A stretch of 64,000 nucleotides of DNA, taken from Bacillota bacterium. Lineage in GTDB: Bacteria; Bacillota; Clostridia; Christensenellales; SZUA-584. The notes under the pieces were generated by a model. The model saw only the letters and a program-made list of their open reading frames with translations. It was not told the DNA's origin and did not search any database. The position numbers and the translations under genes are program-made. The stretch spans positions 33,899-97,898 of the forward strand of contig JAEWQS010000134.1 of assembly GCA_023399095.1 (NCBI GenBank), read 5' to 3'. Positions 33,592 through 41,267 of the stretch are shown here, piece by piece (position 1 is the stretch's first letter; the number at the start of each line of letters is the position of its first letter).

Positions 33592-34929
33592 TTGAACGAC
33601 AGCAGCTCGGTCTTGGGGCAGGTTTTATTACAGGTATTACTCATTCTCATCAACGCGCTTTTCGCGTGTGCGGAAATAGCCATCATATCCATGAATGACA
33701 ACAAAATTGTCAAGATGGCCGCAGCGGGAGACAAGCGTGCCATTCGGTTATCCAAGCTCACTGCCCAGCCAGCTCATTTCCTCGCAACGATTCAGATCGG
33801 CATCACGCTTGTGAACCTGCTGGGCAGCGCCTTTGCCGCTCAGAACTTTTCTGACAGGTTGGCAAGCGCATTGGAGGGCATTGGCCTTTCCATACCGGTT
33901 CCTGTGCTAAGCACGTTATCAGTCATTATCATCACGCTACTCCTCACATATTTTACGGTCACACTCGGCGAACTGGTGCCAAAGCGTATCGGCATGAAAA
34001 AGGCGGAGAAGCTTGCCCTCTCACTCTCCCTGCTTGTTTATGTGATCTCCAAGATATTTGCGCCCGTTGTATGGCTGCTCACGGTGTCCGCCAACGGCAT
34101 TCTGCGGCTTTTCGGTATGAACCCGCATGGAGAGGATGAGCAGATCACCGAGGAAGAAATACGCATGATGGTGGATGCAGGCAGCGAGAAGGGCGCGATA
34201 CAGCCGGACGAAAAGGACATGATACAAAACGTATTCGAGTTCAACGATATTTCCGCAGATGAAATCATGACACACCGTACGGAGGTTTCGCTGCTGTGGC
34301 TTGATGAATCCGACGAGCAATGGGAGCAGACAATCAACCAAAGCCGTCATTCCATATACCCCATCTGTTCGGACAGCCCCGACAATATTGTGGGTGTCCT
34401 TTACGCCAAGGACTACTTCCGGCTGGGTAATAAAAACCGTCAGACCATGATGGAAAGCGCCGTTAAGCCTGCTTATTTTGTGCCGGAGACGGTGCGCGCC
34501 GATGTGCTGTTCCGCAACATGAAAAAGAGCCGAAAACATTTCGCCGTGGTGCTGGACGAGCATGGCGGCATGAGCGGTATCATCACAATGTACGATCTGC
34601 TTGAACAGCTCGTGGGAGATCTTGAGGACGATATAGCCATGCCTGCCGAATTGCCGATAATCGAACGAATCGATTCAAAAACGTGGCGTATTCACGGGGC
34701 AGCGCCGCTCGATAAGGTATCCAAACAGCTGGGTGTCATCCTCCCTGAAAACGAATACGATACCTTTGGCGGTCTCGTGTTCGGCATGCTTGGCACCATA
34801 CCTGACGACGGCAGCACACCCGAGCTTGAAGAATTCGGTCTCAATATCAAAGTAAAAACTGTCAAGGATCATCGACTGGAAAGCGCCGTTGTTTATTTAA
34901 ACGAGAATCCGAAAAACGGAAAAGTATGA
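33592..34929 (+). CDS. CNNM/DUF21-CBS-CorC membrane protein (hemolysin C family)
   Basis: The 445-residue protein starts at TTG behind GAGGAGG. It has a DUF21/CNNM membrane domain with four hydrophobic helices (about 1-190), two CBS domains (about 205-325, with MTHRTEVSLLWLDE and MYDLLEQLVGDLEDD) and a C-terminal CorC/HlyC domain (about 345-430). Such proteins are linked to magnesium and cobalt export. It is divergent from secG and alone on its strand. Confidence 0.9.
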   Translation: MNDSSSVLGQVLLQVLLILINALFACAEIAIISMNDNKIVKMAAAGDKRAIRLSKLTAQPAHFLATIQIGITLVNLLGSAFAAQNFSDRLASALEGIGLSIPVPVLSTLSVIIITLLLTYFTVTLGELVPKRIGMKKAEKLALSLSLLVYVISKIFAPVVWLLTVSANGILRLFGMNPHGEDEQITEEEIRMMVDAGSEKGAIQPDEKDMIQNVFEFNDISADEIMTHRTEVSLLWLDESDEQWEQTINQSRHSIYPICSDSPDNIVGVLYAKDYFRLGNKNRQTMMESAVKPAYFVPETVRADVLFRNMKKSRKHFAVVLDEHGGMSGIITMYDLLEQLVGDLEDDIAMPAELPIIERIDSKTWRIHGAAPLDKVSKQLGVILPENEYDTFGGLVFGMLGTIPDDGSTPELEEFGLNIKVKTVKDHRLESAVVYLNENPKNGKV

Positions 34930-34938
34930 GGACTCTTA

Positions 34939-35289
34939 TTATCCATTAAAAAGCTTTGCAATATAAGGAATGAAAACGATGAGGCCAACAGCGGCGGAAA
35001 ACGCACAAACCGCAAGCGAAGCGCCCGCAGCTGCATCCTTTGCTTTTTTGGCAAGCGGATTGCGGCCCTTTGCCGCAAGATCTACCGCAGCTTCCACCGC
35101 CATATTAATAATCTCCATACCCAGAACCATACCGCAGCAAATCAGCACAGCCAGCCATTCATAGTGCGTTATCTCAAAAATCACGCCTGCCGCCACCACA
35201 AACATGAAAAAAGCCAGCATGAAGCGAAAATTATGCTCGGTGCGGATGGCCTCTACGATACCCTGAAATGCAAACTTAAAACTTCGCAG
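34939..35289 (-). CDS. Diacylglycerol/undecaprenol kinase (DgkA) family, unusual start
   Basis: The family match begins LRSFKFAFQGIVEAIRTEHN and continues through three membrane helices with the motif MEIINMAVEAAVDL and NPLAKKAKDAAAGA, which holds the active-site residues. It would phosphorylate undecaprenol or diacylglycerol. No ATG, GTG or TTG lies in frame at the expected start. The options are CTG at 35,289 (AGAGGAG 11 nt upstream), or a GTG at 35,298 that would need a +1 shift at TTT TAA. An ATG at 35,220 would remove the first conserved helix. Confidence 0.75.
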   Translation of the reverse strand: MRSFKFAFQGIVEAIRTEHNFRFMLAFFMFVVAAGVIFEITHYEWLAVLICCGMVLGMEIINMAVEAAVDLAAKGRNPLAKKAKDAAAGASLAVCAFSAAVGLIVFIPYIAKLFNG

Positions 35290-35367
35290 ATGTGTGCACG
35301 CTCCTCTTCACATGATACCAATAGTAGTATATGAAGAAAAACGCTTACTACCATCTCAAATTTTAAA

Positions 35368-35643
35368 TTATAATAGGATAAGCTTAAGTACAAACAGTAA
35401 TATGATCCCCGGCAGGCCAAAATAACCTGCAATCAGGGCGCTTAGCGGGTTGATTGCGATTGTCACGTTGAAAATTCCGCCGATGAGATTGATAATCACA
35501 AGAAAAAGAGCGCCCAAAAGGCCGCTCACAATGAACTTCATGATAAATTTCAAAGGGGCAAGCAGCAGCCATCCCGTAAAATAGAGGAGCACGAGTCCCA
35601 GTCCAAAGAAAAGCACTATTGAGAAATCTATGCCCAGCCCCAT
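35368..35643 (-). CDS. bofA: BofA-family membrane protein
   Basis: The 91-residue protein has three hydrophobic helices and the BofA C-terminal pattern INPLSALIAGYFGLPGIILL. BofA inhibits processing of pro-sigmaK in sporulating Bacilli and relatives, so its presence supports a spore-forming lineage, although BofA-like proteins also occur in non-sporulating Clostridia. GGGGG precedes the ATG. Confidence 0.85.
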   Translation of the reverse strand: MGLGIDFSIVLFFGLGLVLLYFTGWLLLAPLKFIMKFIVSGLLGALFLVIINLIGGIFNVTIAINPLSALIAGYFGLPGIILLFVLKLILL

Positions 35644-35700
35644 CGCCTTGCCCCCTAAAACAGCAGAGTATCAATTCATACTATGCTGCGGGAGTCTATG

Positions 35701-36618
35701 CTATTCCGCCGCGATGCCAAACTCCTCCTGGCCGAGTATTACCGCGCCGCCGTCAAACATGCACGCCATATGCCTTTTGCTCTCCCCATTATCTGTGATA
35801 ACCTGCTCGTTTTCACCATTTATATCCGCATTGCAGCAGACCCATTTACCGTCAATCTCACGGGTGTAGAACATGCCGTATAGGTTGATATTAAAACCGC
35901 TGCACGTATAAGGAACCACCGTCTCAGGACTCGGTTCGTCCGCTGTCACACGTTTTATGTTGCCATCAGCGCTGTCGATATAATAGAAGACACCTTCGAG
36001 TATAGAAAACTGCTTCACATCAAAATCGAAAAGCATTTCAGCGTCCGATCCGTCCGTGTTCGCCTGCCAGATCTGCCCCGTGGCGCTGTCGATATAGAAA
36101 AGCTTGTTTTCGTATACGGTTAGGCATGACGCGCCTTCAATGGGTGTGAAGTCCACGGCTTCGCCGTTTGCAGACGCGCTCTTGATCGCACCGTCTTCAA
36201 TATAGAACATCTTCCCCCCAGATATCTGAAGCTGCTCAGCATTGCCCTCAAGCAAAAGCTCGGGCTTGAATGTGTCCATCGGCGCACGGTAGATACCGTC
36301 CTCCTTGCAGTAGTACAGGCTATCCTCATAGATGCTCAAATAAAGGCCGCCATCATGCATGGCGAGGCTGTTGTCTCCCGTTTTGGGATTGGATTTGATG
36401 ATATCGCCCGCTTCATAGGTGTCTCCGCTTGTGAAATAGAAATACAAATCCTCGTCTTGCTTCACGGCAAATCCAAGGTTTTGTATATTACCCGCCGTCG
36501 TTCCGTTGATCAGCGTCGGCTTTAATGACTCCACAGAGCCAAACATCGAGCATCCGCCAAGCGCCGACACGGCAAGCGCCACGGCCAATACGACGAGCGC
36601 CTTTTTGAATCTTCGCAT
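35701..36618 (-). CDS. Lipoprotein with DUF5050-like beta-propeller
   Basis: The product has 305 residues from the ATG at 36,618, chosen because TGGAGGG precedes it. The lipobox is ALGGC near residue 23. The rest is made of repeated units of about 45 residues with aromatic pairs (DLYFYFTSGD, LYLSIYEDSLYYCKEDGIYR, GKMFYIEDG, NKLFYIDSATGQIWQ, GVFYYIDSADGNIKR), as in DUF5050-type propellers. It is probably a surface protein with a binding role; no catalytic residues are evident. Confidence 0.75.
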   Translation of the reverse strand: MRRFKKALVVLAVALAVSALGGCSMFGSVESLKPTLINGTTAGNIQNLGFAVKQDEDLYFYFTSGDTYEAGDIIKSNPKTGDNSLAMHDGGLYLSIYEDSLYYCKEDGIYRAPMDTFKPELLLEGNAEQLQISGGKMFYIEDGAIKSASANGEAVDFTPIEGASCLTVYENKLFYIDSATGQIWQANTDGSDAEMLFDFDVKQFSILEGVFYYIDSADGNIKRVTADEPSPETVVPYTCSGFNINLYGMFYTREIDGKWVCCNADINGENEQVITDNGESKRHMACMFDGGAVILGQEEFGIAAE

Positions 36619-36654
36619 TATTCCCTCCAACGACACATTTCGATCGTGTGATAA

Positions 36655-36689
36655 TAAAAATCCGGCATTCGCAGTCAGCAAACGCCGGA
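36655..36689 (-). terminator. Rho-independent terminator of fba
   Basis: TCCGGCGTT and AATGCCGGA arms with an inner GC pair, followed on the minus strand by TTTTTATT. It lies 16 nt after the fba stop. Confidence 0.85.
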
Positions 36690-36704
36690 CTTATCATTAA
36701 TCGT

Positions 36705-37634
36705 TCACGCTTTGCCTGCGCAGCCGAGCACAACTTCGATCTTGTGCTTCACCATGTCTTTGATCGCGCTGCGCGCCGGTTTGAGATACTGTCTCGGGTC
36801 GAAGTGAGACGGATTCTCGGCAAAGTACTTTCTGACTGTGCCTGTCATCGCAAGACGCAGGTCGGAATCGATGTTGATCTTGCAGACCGCGCTTCTGGCC
36901 GCCTGACGCAGCATTTCTTCAGGAACGCCCTGTGCGCCCGGCATGTCGCCGCCGAACTTGTTGATCATTTCCACGAACTCGGGGATAACCGACGACGCAC
37001 CGTGCAGCACGATCGGGAAACCGGGCAGCTTCTTCGTGATCTCTTCAAGTATGTCAAAACGTAACACGGGCTCACCCTTAAACTTAAACGCGCCGTGACT
37101 TGTACCGATCGCGATGGCCAGAGAATCCACGCCTGTTTTGCTCACGAACTCTTCAACTTCCTCAGGACGGGTATAGGACGAATCCTCCGCCGATACCTTG
37201 ATATCGTCTTCAACGCCCGCAAGACGGCCAAGCTCGGCTTCCACGACCACGCCGTGATCGTGCGCGTATTCCACAACCTTCTTGGTGACCGCGATGTTTT
37301 CCTCGAAGGAATGGTGAGAGCCGTCGATCATGACCGATGTGAAACCGCCGTCAATGCAATCCTTGCAGGTTTCGAATGTATCGCCGTGGTCAAGGTGCAG
37401 ACAGATCGGAAGCCCTGTATCTTCAAGCGCCGCTTCGACGAGCTTTCTCAAATAGATCGGGTTGGCATAGGACCTGGCGCCTTTGGAGACCTGAAGAATC
37501 AGCGGGGCACTCAATTCCTTGGCCGCCTCAGTGATACCCTGAACGATTTCCATGTTGTTCACGTTGAACGCGCCGATGGCGTAGCCGCCGTCATAAGCTT
37601 TCTTGAACATGTCTGTTGATGTTACCAATGGCAT
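36705..37634 (-). CDS. fba: Class II fructose-bisphosphate aldolase
   Basis: The product has 309 residues from the ATG at 37,634 behind GAGGAGG. It cleaves fructose 1,6-bisphosphate in glycolysis. LHLDHGD (Asp82, Zn ligand His83), GGFTSVMIDGSH, VEAELGRLAG, AIAIGTSHGAFKF and VLHGASSV are the class II metal and substrate motifs. A TATAAT-like sequence near 37,690-37,695 (minus) may be its promoter. A strong terminator follows. Confidence 0.95.
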   Translation of the reverse strand: MPLVTSTDMFKKAYDGGYAIGAFNVNNMEIVQGITEAAKELSAPLILQVSKGARSYANPIYLRKLVEAALEDTGLPICLHLDHGDTFETCKDCIDGGFTSVMIDGSHHSFEENIAVTKKVVEYAHDHGVVVEAELGRLAGVEDDIKVSAEDSSYTRPEEVEEFVSKTGVDSLAIAIGTSHGAFKFKGEPVLRFDILEEITKKLPGFPIVLHGASSVIPEFVEMINKFGGDMPGAQGVPEEMLRQAARSAVCKINIDSDLRLAMTGTVRKYFAENPSHFDPRQYLKPARSAIKDMVKHKIEVVLGCAGKA

Positions 37635-37910
37635 ATTTATATCCTCCTCTAAAATAATTGTAAACCGCAAAATATTCCTCTATTAAGGTATTATATATTA
37701 AATCGATGGTTAATAAAAGAAAAAAATACTGCGAGGCTGCAAATTTCGCCGGCGAAAAAAGCATACAATACCGAATTGATCTTGTCTGCGTTATGAGAAT
37801 GCGAAGCAATGCATGCAATGTAAGTCAATTATTTTATTTATTTCTATATTCGCATAGCACTTTTGCTCTTCTGAAACGTCTTACAGGTGAATAAAACAAA
37901 TGGAGAAAAA

Positions 37911-38096
37911 ATGGCAGATGATATTATTAAAGATAGTGTACTTTCATTGTTTAATCCGTTTCAGACAGACTTTGAATATGTGCTATCGCAGATCGTTTAT
38001 GTCGCGGTGGCGGTCACCATCGTGATCGGATGTGTGTGCTTGAGCATCTTTCTTGTGAAAAAAATCGTCACTCAACTAAAACGACACCCAAAGTAA
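37911..38096 (+). CDS. Small single-span membrane protein
   Basis: The product has 61 residues from the ATG at 37,911 behind TGGAGA. A short acidic N-terminus is followed by one long hydrophobic helix (about 25-48) and a basic tail (KKIVTQLKRHPK). I do not recognise the family. It is upstream of and co-directional with the DUF3842 gene. Confidence 0.6.
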   Translation: MADDIIKDSVLSLFNPFQTDFEYVLSQIVYVAVAVTIVIGCVCLSIFLVKKIVTQLKRHPK

Positions 38097-38171
38097 TTAA
38101 ACATGCTCCACCACCAATTGCCTCCCTGACGGCTATCCTTTATAATGGCTCTTGGGGAGGCGTTGTTTTTT

Positions 38172-38582
38172 ATGCTGAATGTGATTGTGGTGGATGCCCA
38201 AGGCGGCGGCCTTGGCGCGGCCATCGTCAAAAGGCTTGTCGAGAAATACGGTGAGCGAGTCCATCTGACCGCGGCCGGCACCAACGTGGCGGCGACGGCA
38301 GCGATGAATAAGGCAGGCGCGAAAAGCTGCGCGACGGGCGAAAACGCCGTCTGCTTCAACGCCAAGAGCGCCGACGTGATTATCGGCGGCATTGGCATCA
38401 TCGCGGCGAGCGGCATGCTGGGCGAAATTACGCCGCGCATGGCGCGCACCATTGCCGAGAGCAGCGCCAAAAAGATACTCATCCCCTTATCGCGCTGCAA
38501 CATCATCATTCCCGGCTTCGCGGAGCAGAGCGCGAAGGTGCTTATCGACCTCGCCGTGGATGAAATTGAATCACTACTCTAG
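38172..38582 (+). CDS. DUF3842 family protein
   Basis: The product has 136 residues from the ATG at 38,172. It begins LNVIVVDAQGGGLGAAIVKRL, a Rossmann-like glycine-rich start, and contains ADVIIGGIGIIAASGMLGEITP. This matches the uncharacterised DUF3842 family of Firmicutes. GGGGAGG lies 11 nt upstream. Its last 9 bases overlap the end of the convergent membrane-anchored gene. Confidence 0.8.
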   Translation: MLNVIVVDAQGGGLGAAIVKRLVEKYGERVHLTAAGTNVAATAAMNKAGAKSCATGENAVCFNAKSADVIIGGIGIIAASGMLGEITPRMARTIAESSAKKILIPLSRCNIIIPGFAEQSAKVLIDLAVDEIESLL

Positions 38583-39371
38583 GGAAGAGATTTTTGTTTT
38601 GCTCAGTATATCTTTATCACATATGTCCACCGCGTCAGTATTCGGCGCAATGACGTAAAGCATCACCGTGCAGTCATAATCCTCAAGGTATTTGATATAC
38701 AGCCTGCCATGCAGTGTGGTGACAGCGAAATCCTCATCCACCGACGTCATGGGCGGGCCATATTGCAGATACGCCGTTTTGTCCTCTTTATACTGATGCG
38801 CCACGCCGTTTGTGGTGATCGACGCGTCAATGCGCGTCCATCCGTCGCTGCCCGCGTATGAAACGTCCGTTTGCTGCTCGAATTCATCCACACCAAACAC
38901 AATATCATCACAGCCAAAGCCCGCCAGCACAAGCTGTGTGTAGTCATACTTCACCGCTTGCGTGATCTCATCCCTATCCACATCACCGTCGTCCGTCAAT
39001 CCAAAAGCACCGTCATTTTGGTGCAGCACGTACGCGCCATAGAACGCGCAGTATTTATCGCTGTCTGAATCATAGAACGACGATGTGCGCGTGGCAGTAT
39101 CAAACGCGCCAAAGTTGTACAGGATCGACATGACCGAGTCGATGCCCGACCATACTGAAAAATCGTCCGCGTTGTACGTCATCACGAACGGAGACCAGCC
39201 CTGCCCCGACGGAATATCGAGCGAGAAGCCCTGCTGCTTGAGTACGCTTTCATTGCCGTGCTGCCCCGAATACACGCTCATCACGATCAGACTGCGCAGC
39301 GGATAGAAGAACCAGAATATGAGCGCCGCCGCAAGCAGCAACACAGCAAGCACGATCAGTTTCTTTTTCAT
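38574..39371 (-). CDS. Membrane-anchored protein of unknown function
   Basis: The product has 265 residues from the ATG at 39,371. An N-terminal hydrophobic helix (residues 5-22) is followed by an extracytoplasmic domain without recognised motifs (SDSDKYCAFYGAYVLHQNDG, YLEDYDCTVMLYVIAPNTD). No ribosome site is present. An extended -10 (TGCTATACT) ends about 7 nt before the ATG, so the mRNA may be leaderless. The gene is divergent from mnmA. Confidence 0.65.
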   Translation of the reverse strand: MKKKLIVLAVLLLAAALIFWFFYPLRSLIVMSVYSGQHGNESVLKQQGFSLDIPSGQGWSPFVMTYNADDFSVWSGIDSVMSILYNFGAFDTATRTSSFYDSDSDKYCAFYGAYVLHQNDGAFGLTDDGDVDRDEITQAVKYDYTQLVLAGFGCDDIVFGVDEFEQQTDVSYAGSDGWTRIDASITTNGVAHQYKEDKTAYLQYGPPMTSVDEDFAVTTLHGRLYIKYLEDYDCTVMLYVIAPNTDAVDICDKDILSKTKISSLE

Positions 39372-39412
39372 ATGGTCAGTATAGCATAAGCAGTGCGCCT
39401 GTCCACAAGCGC

Positions 39413-39442
39413 TTGCAAATCTGCCATGGCGGGCGGTATAAT
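39413..39442 (+). promoter_or_regulatory. SigA-type promoter of mnmA
   Basis: TTGCAA at 39,413-39,418, an 18-bp spacer and TATAAT at 39,437-39,442, directly upstream of the mnmA ribosome site CGGAGG. Confidence 0.75.
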
Positions 39443-39464
39443 GTAGCAATATCGGAGGCTTATT

Positions 39465-40550
39465 GTGAGAGAGAATCAGAAGATTCGCGTGGTTTGCGGC
39501 ATGTCGGGCGGTGTGGATTCCGCCGTGGCGGCGCATTTGCTTAAAAAGCAGGGCTATGACGTGATCGGCGTGTTCATGAAAAACTGGCAGGATGACGGCA
39601 AGGGCTGCAGTGCCGTGCAGGATTTTGATGATGTGAAAAGCGTCTGTACCGCCATCGATATCCCGTATTACACGGTCAATTTCGAGCAGCAGTATTACGA
39701 TCGCGTTTTCACGCACTTTCTAAATGAATACAAGCGCGGACGCACGCCCAATCCGGACGTGCTCTGCAATTCTGAAATCAAGTTCGCAGCGTTTCTGGAT
39801 CATGCTAAAATGCTTGGCGCACAAATGATCGCCACGGGGCACTATGCGCACACCAAAGGTGACGGGCATCTGTACAAATCGGCGGACACCGGCAAAGATC
39901 AGACGTATTTCTTGTGCATGCTGAGCCACGCACAGGTGCAAAGCGCGATGTTCCCGCTGGGCGACATACAAAAAAGCGAGGTGCGCGATATCGCGTCGTC
40001 GCTGAATTTAAAGGTCGCGCAGAAGAAGGATTCCACCGGCATCTGCTTTATCGGTGAACGCAAATTCCGCGACTTTCTCTCGGGCTTTCTGCCTGCGCAG
40101 CCGGGCGATATCAAGACGCCTGACGGCAAAGTCGTCGGCAAGCATCAGGGTGTGATGTATTACACACTGGGTCAGAGACGCGGTCTCGGCATCGGCGGTC
40201 GCGAGGACGCCAAGGACACGCGTTGGTTTGTGATCGACAAGGACGTGGCGGCAAACACGCTGATCGTGGCGCAGGGCGAGGACGGCGGCGAGCCGGACGC
40301 GCTGTATTCAAAGGCGCTATTCGCACCGGACTTTCATTTCATCAACGAAGCGCCGGGCGATGCGTTTTCCTGCACGGCCAAGTTCCGCTATCGACAGAGC
40401 GACCAGCAGGTGCATGTCGCGCTCAAAGACGGCGGGGCGCATATCGAGTTTGACCAGCGTCAGCGTGCCGTGACACCGGGACAGTATGCGGTGCTCTACT
40501 TAGGCGACGAATGCTTGGGCGGCGGCGTGATCGATAAAGTTTTTTATTAG
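39465..40550 (+). CDS. mnmA: tRNA-specific 2-thiouridylase MnmA
   Basis: The 361-residue enzyme starts at GTG behind CGGAGG. It adds sulfur to U34 of tRNA-Lys, -Glu and -Gln. The PP-loop GMSGGVDSA is at residues 12-20, and the catalytic cysteines are Cys101 (NPDVLCNSEIKF) and Cys194 (STGICFIGERKF). The length is normal for the family. The Nudix gene follows 6 nt later. Confidence 0.96.
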   Translation: MRENQKIRVVCGMSGGVDSAVAAHLLKKQGYDVIGVFMKNWQDDGKGCSAVQDFDDVKSVCTAIDIPYYTVNFEQQYYDRVFTHFLNEYKRGRTPNPDVLCNSEIKFAAFLDHAKMLGAQMIATGHYAHTKGDGHLYKSADTGKDQTYFLCMLSHAQVQSAMFPLGDIQKSEVRDIASSLNLKVAQKKDSTGICFIGERKFRDFLSGFLPAQPGDIKTPDGKVVGKHQGVMYYTLGQRRGLGIGGREDAKDTRWFVIDKDVAANTLIVAQGEDGGEPDALYSKALFAPDFHFINEAPGDAFSCTAKFRYRQSDQQVHVALKDGGAHIEFDQRQRAVTPGQYAVLYLGDECLGGGVIDKVFY

Positions 40551-40556
40551 GAGCAT

Positions 40557-41240
40557 ATGATGACTTATATTCCATCCGGCGAAGACGAAATTCGTTTCTT
40601 GAAAGGCTACGATGCCACCAAATATCAAAACCCCGGCTTTGCGGCAGACACTGCGCTTTTCGCAGTGGGCGACGATGCGCTGCAGCTTCTGCTCATTAAG
40701 CGCGGCAGCTACCCCTACAAGGGATGCTGGGCGCTGCCCGGCGGTTTTGTGGACATTGACGAAGACATTGAAGTTGCCGCAGACCGCGAGCTCATGGAGG
40801 AGACAGGGCTTTCGGGGCTGTATCTTGAGCAGGTGTTCACATGGGGCCGGCCCGACCGAGACCCGCGCTACCGCACCATCACGGCGAGCCATGTCGCGAT
40901 GGCGGACGCATCGGCACTGAAGCCCGTCGCGGGCGATGATGCCGCTGAAGCAGGCTGGTTCACGCTTTCGGATTACACGGTTGAAAAAGCAGGCGGCGAA
41001 ACGCGCATCAGCTACACGCTGCGCGGTTGCGAAGAGATGCATCCCGTCGTGGCGTTCCCCACCGAACAGATACAGAAAATTTATCCCATTGATAGCGCGG
41101 GGCTGGCGTTTGACCACGCCGAGTCCATCGCCTATTCATATGAATATTTGAAAAAGCGCGCACAGGAAGGCTTTCTCGACCTGGCGTTCAAGGACGAGGC
41201 GATTAAGGCGCGCGCAAGAAAGCTGCTGCTTGGCAGGTAG
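40557..41240 (+). CDS. Nudix hydrolase with C-terminal extension
   Basis: The 227-residue protein has a complete Nudix box at residues 63-85 (GFVDIDEDIEVAADRELMEETGL, split here by family rule G-x5-E-x7-RE-x-x-EE-x-G-L). The C-terminal 90 residues carry a winged-helix-like extension as in NrtR/ADP-ribose pyrophosphatase-like proteins. The substrate is probably an ADP-ribose or related nucleotide. It is the second gene of the mnmA operon. Confidence 0.88.
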   Translation: MMTYIPSGEDEIRFLKGYDATKYQNPGFAADTALFAVGDDALQLLLIKRGSYPYKGCWALPGGFVDIDEDIEVAADRELMEETGLSGLYLEQVFTWGRPDRDPRYRTITASHVAMADASALKPVAGDDAAEAGWFTLSDYTVEKAGGETRISYTLRGCEEMHPVVAFPTEQIQKIYPIDSAGLAFDHAESIAYSYEYLKKRAQEGFLDLAFKDEAIKARARKLLLGR

Positions 41241-41267
41241 AATGGAAAGAAACAAATATACTATGCT

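Noticed and set aside
39372..39716. N-terminal extension of the membrane-anchored protein to 39,716
   Set aside because: The extension runs antisense through mnmA and its promoter; the hydrophobic anchor starts at the ATG at 39,371.
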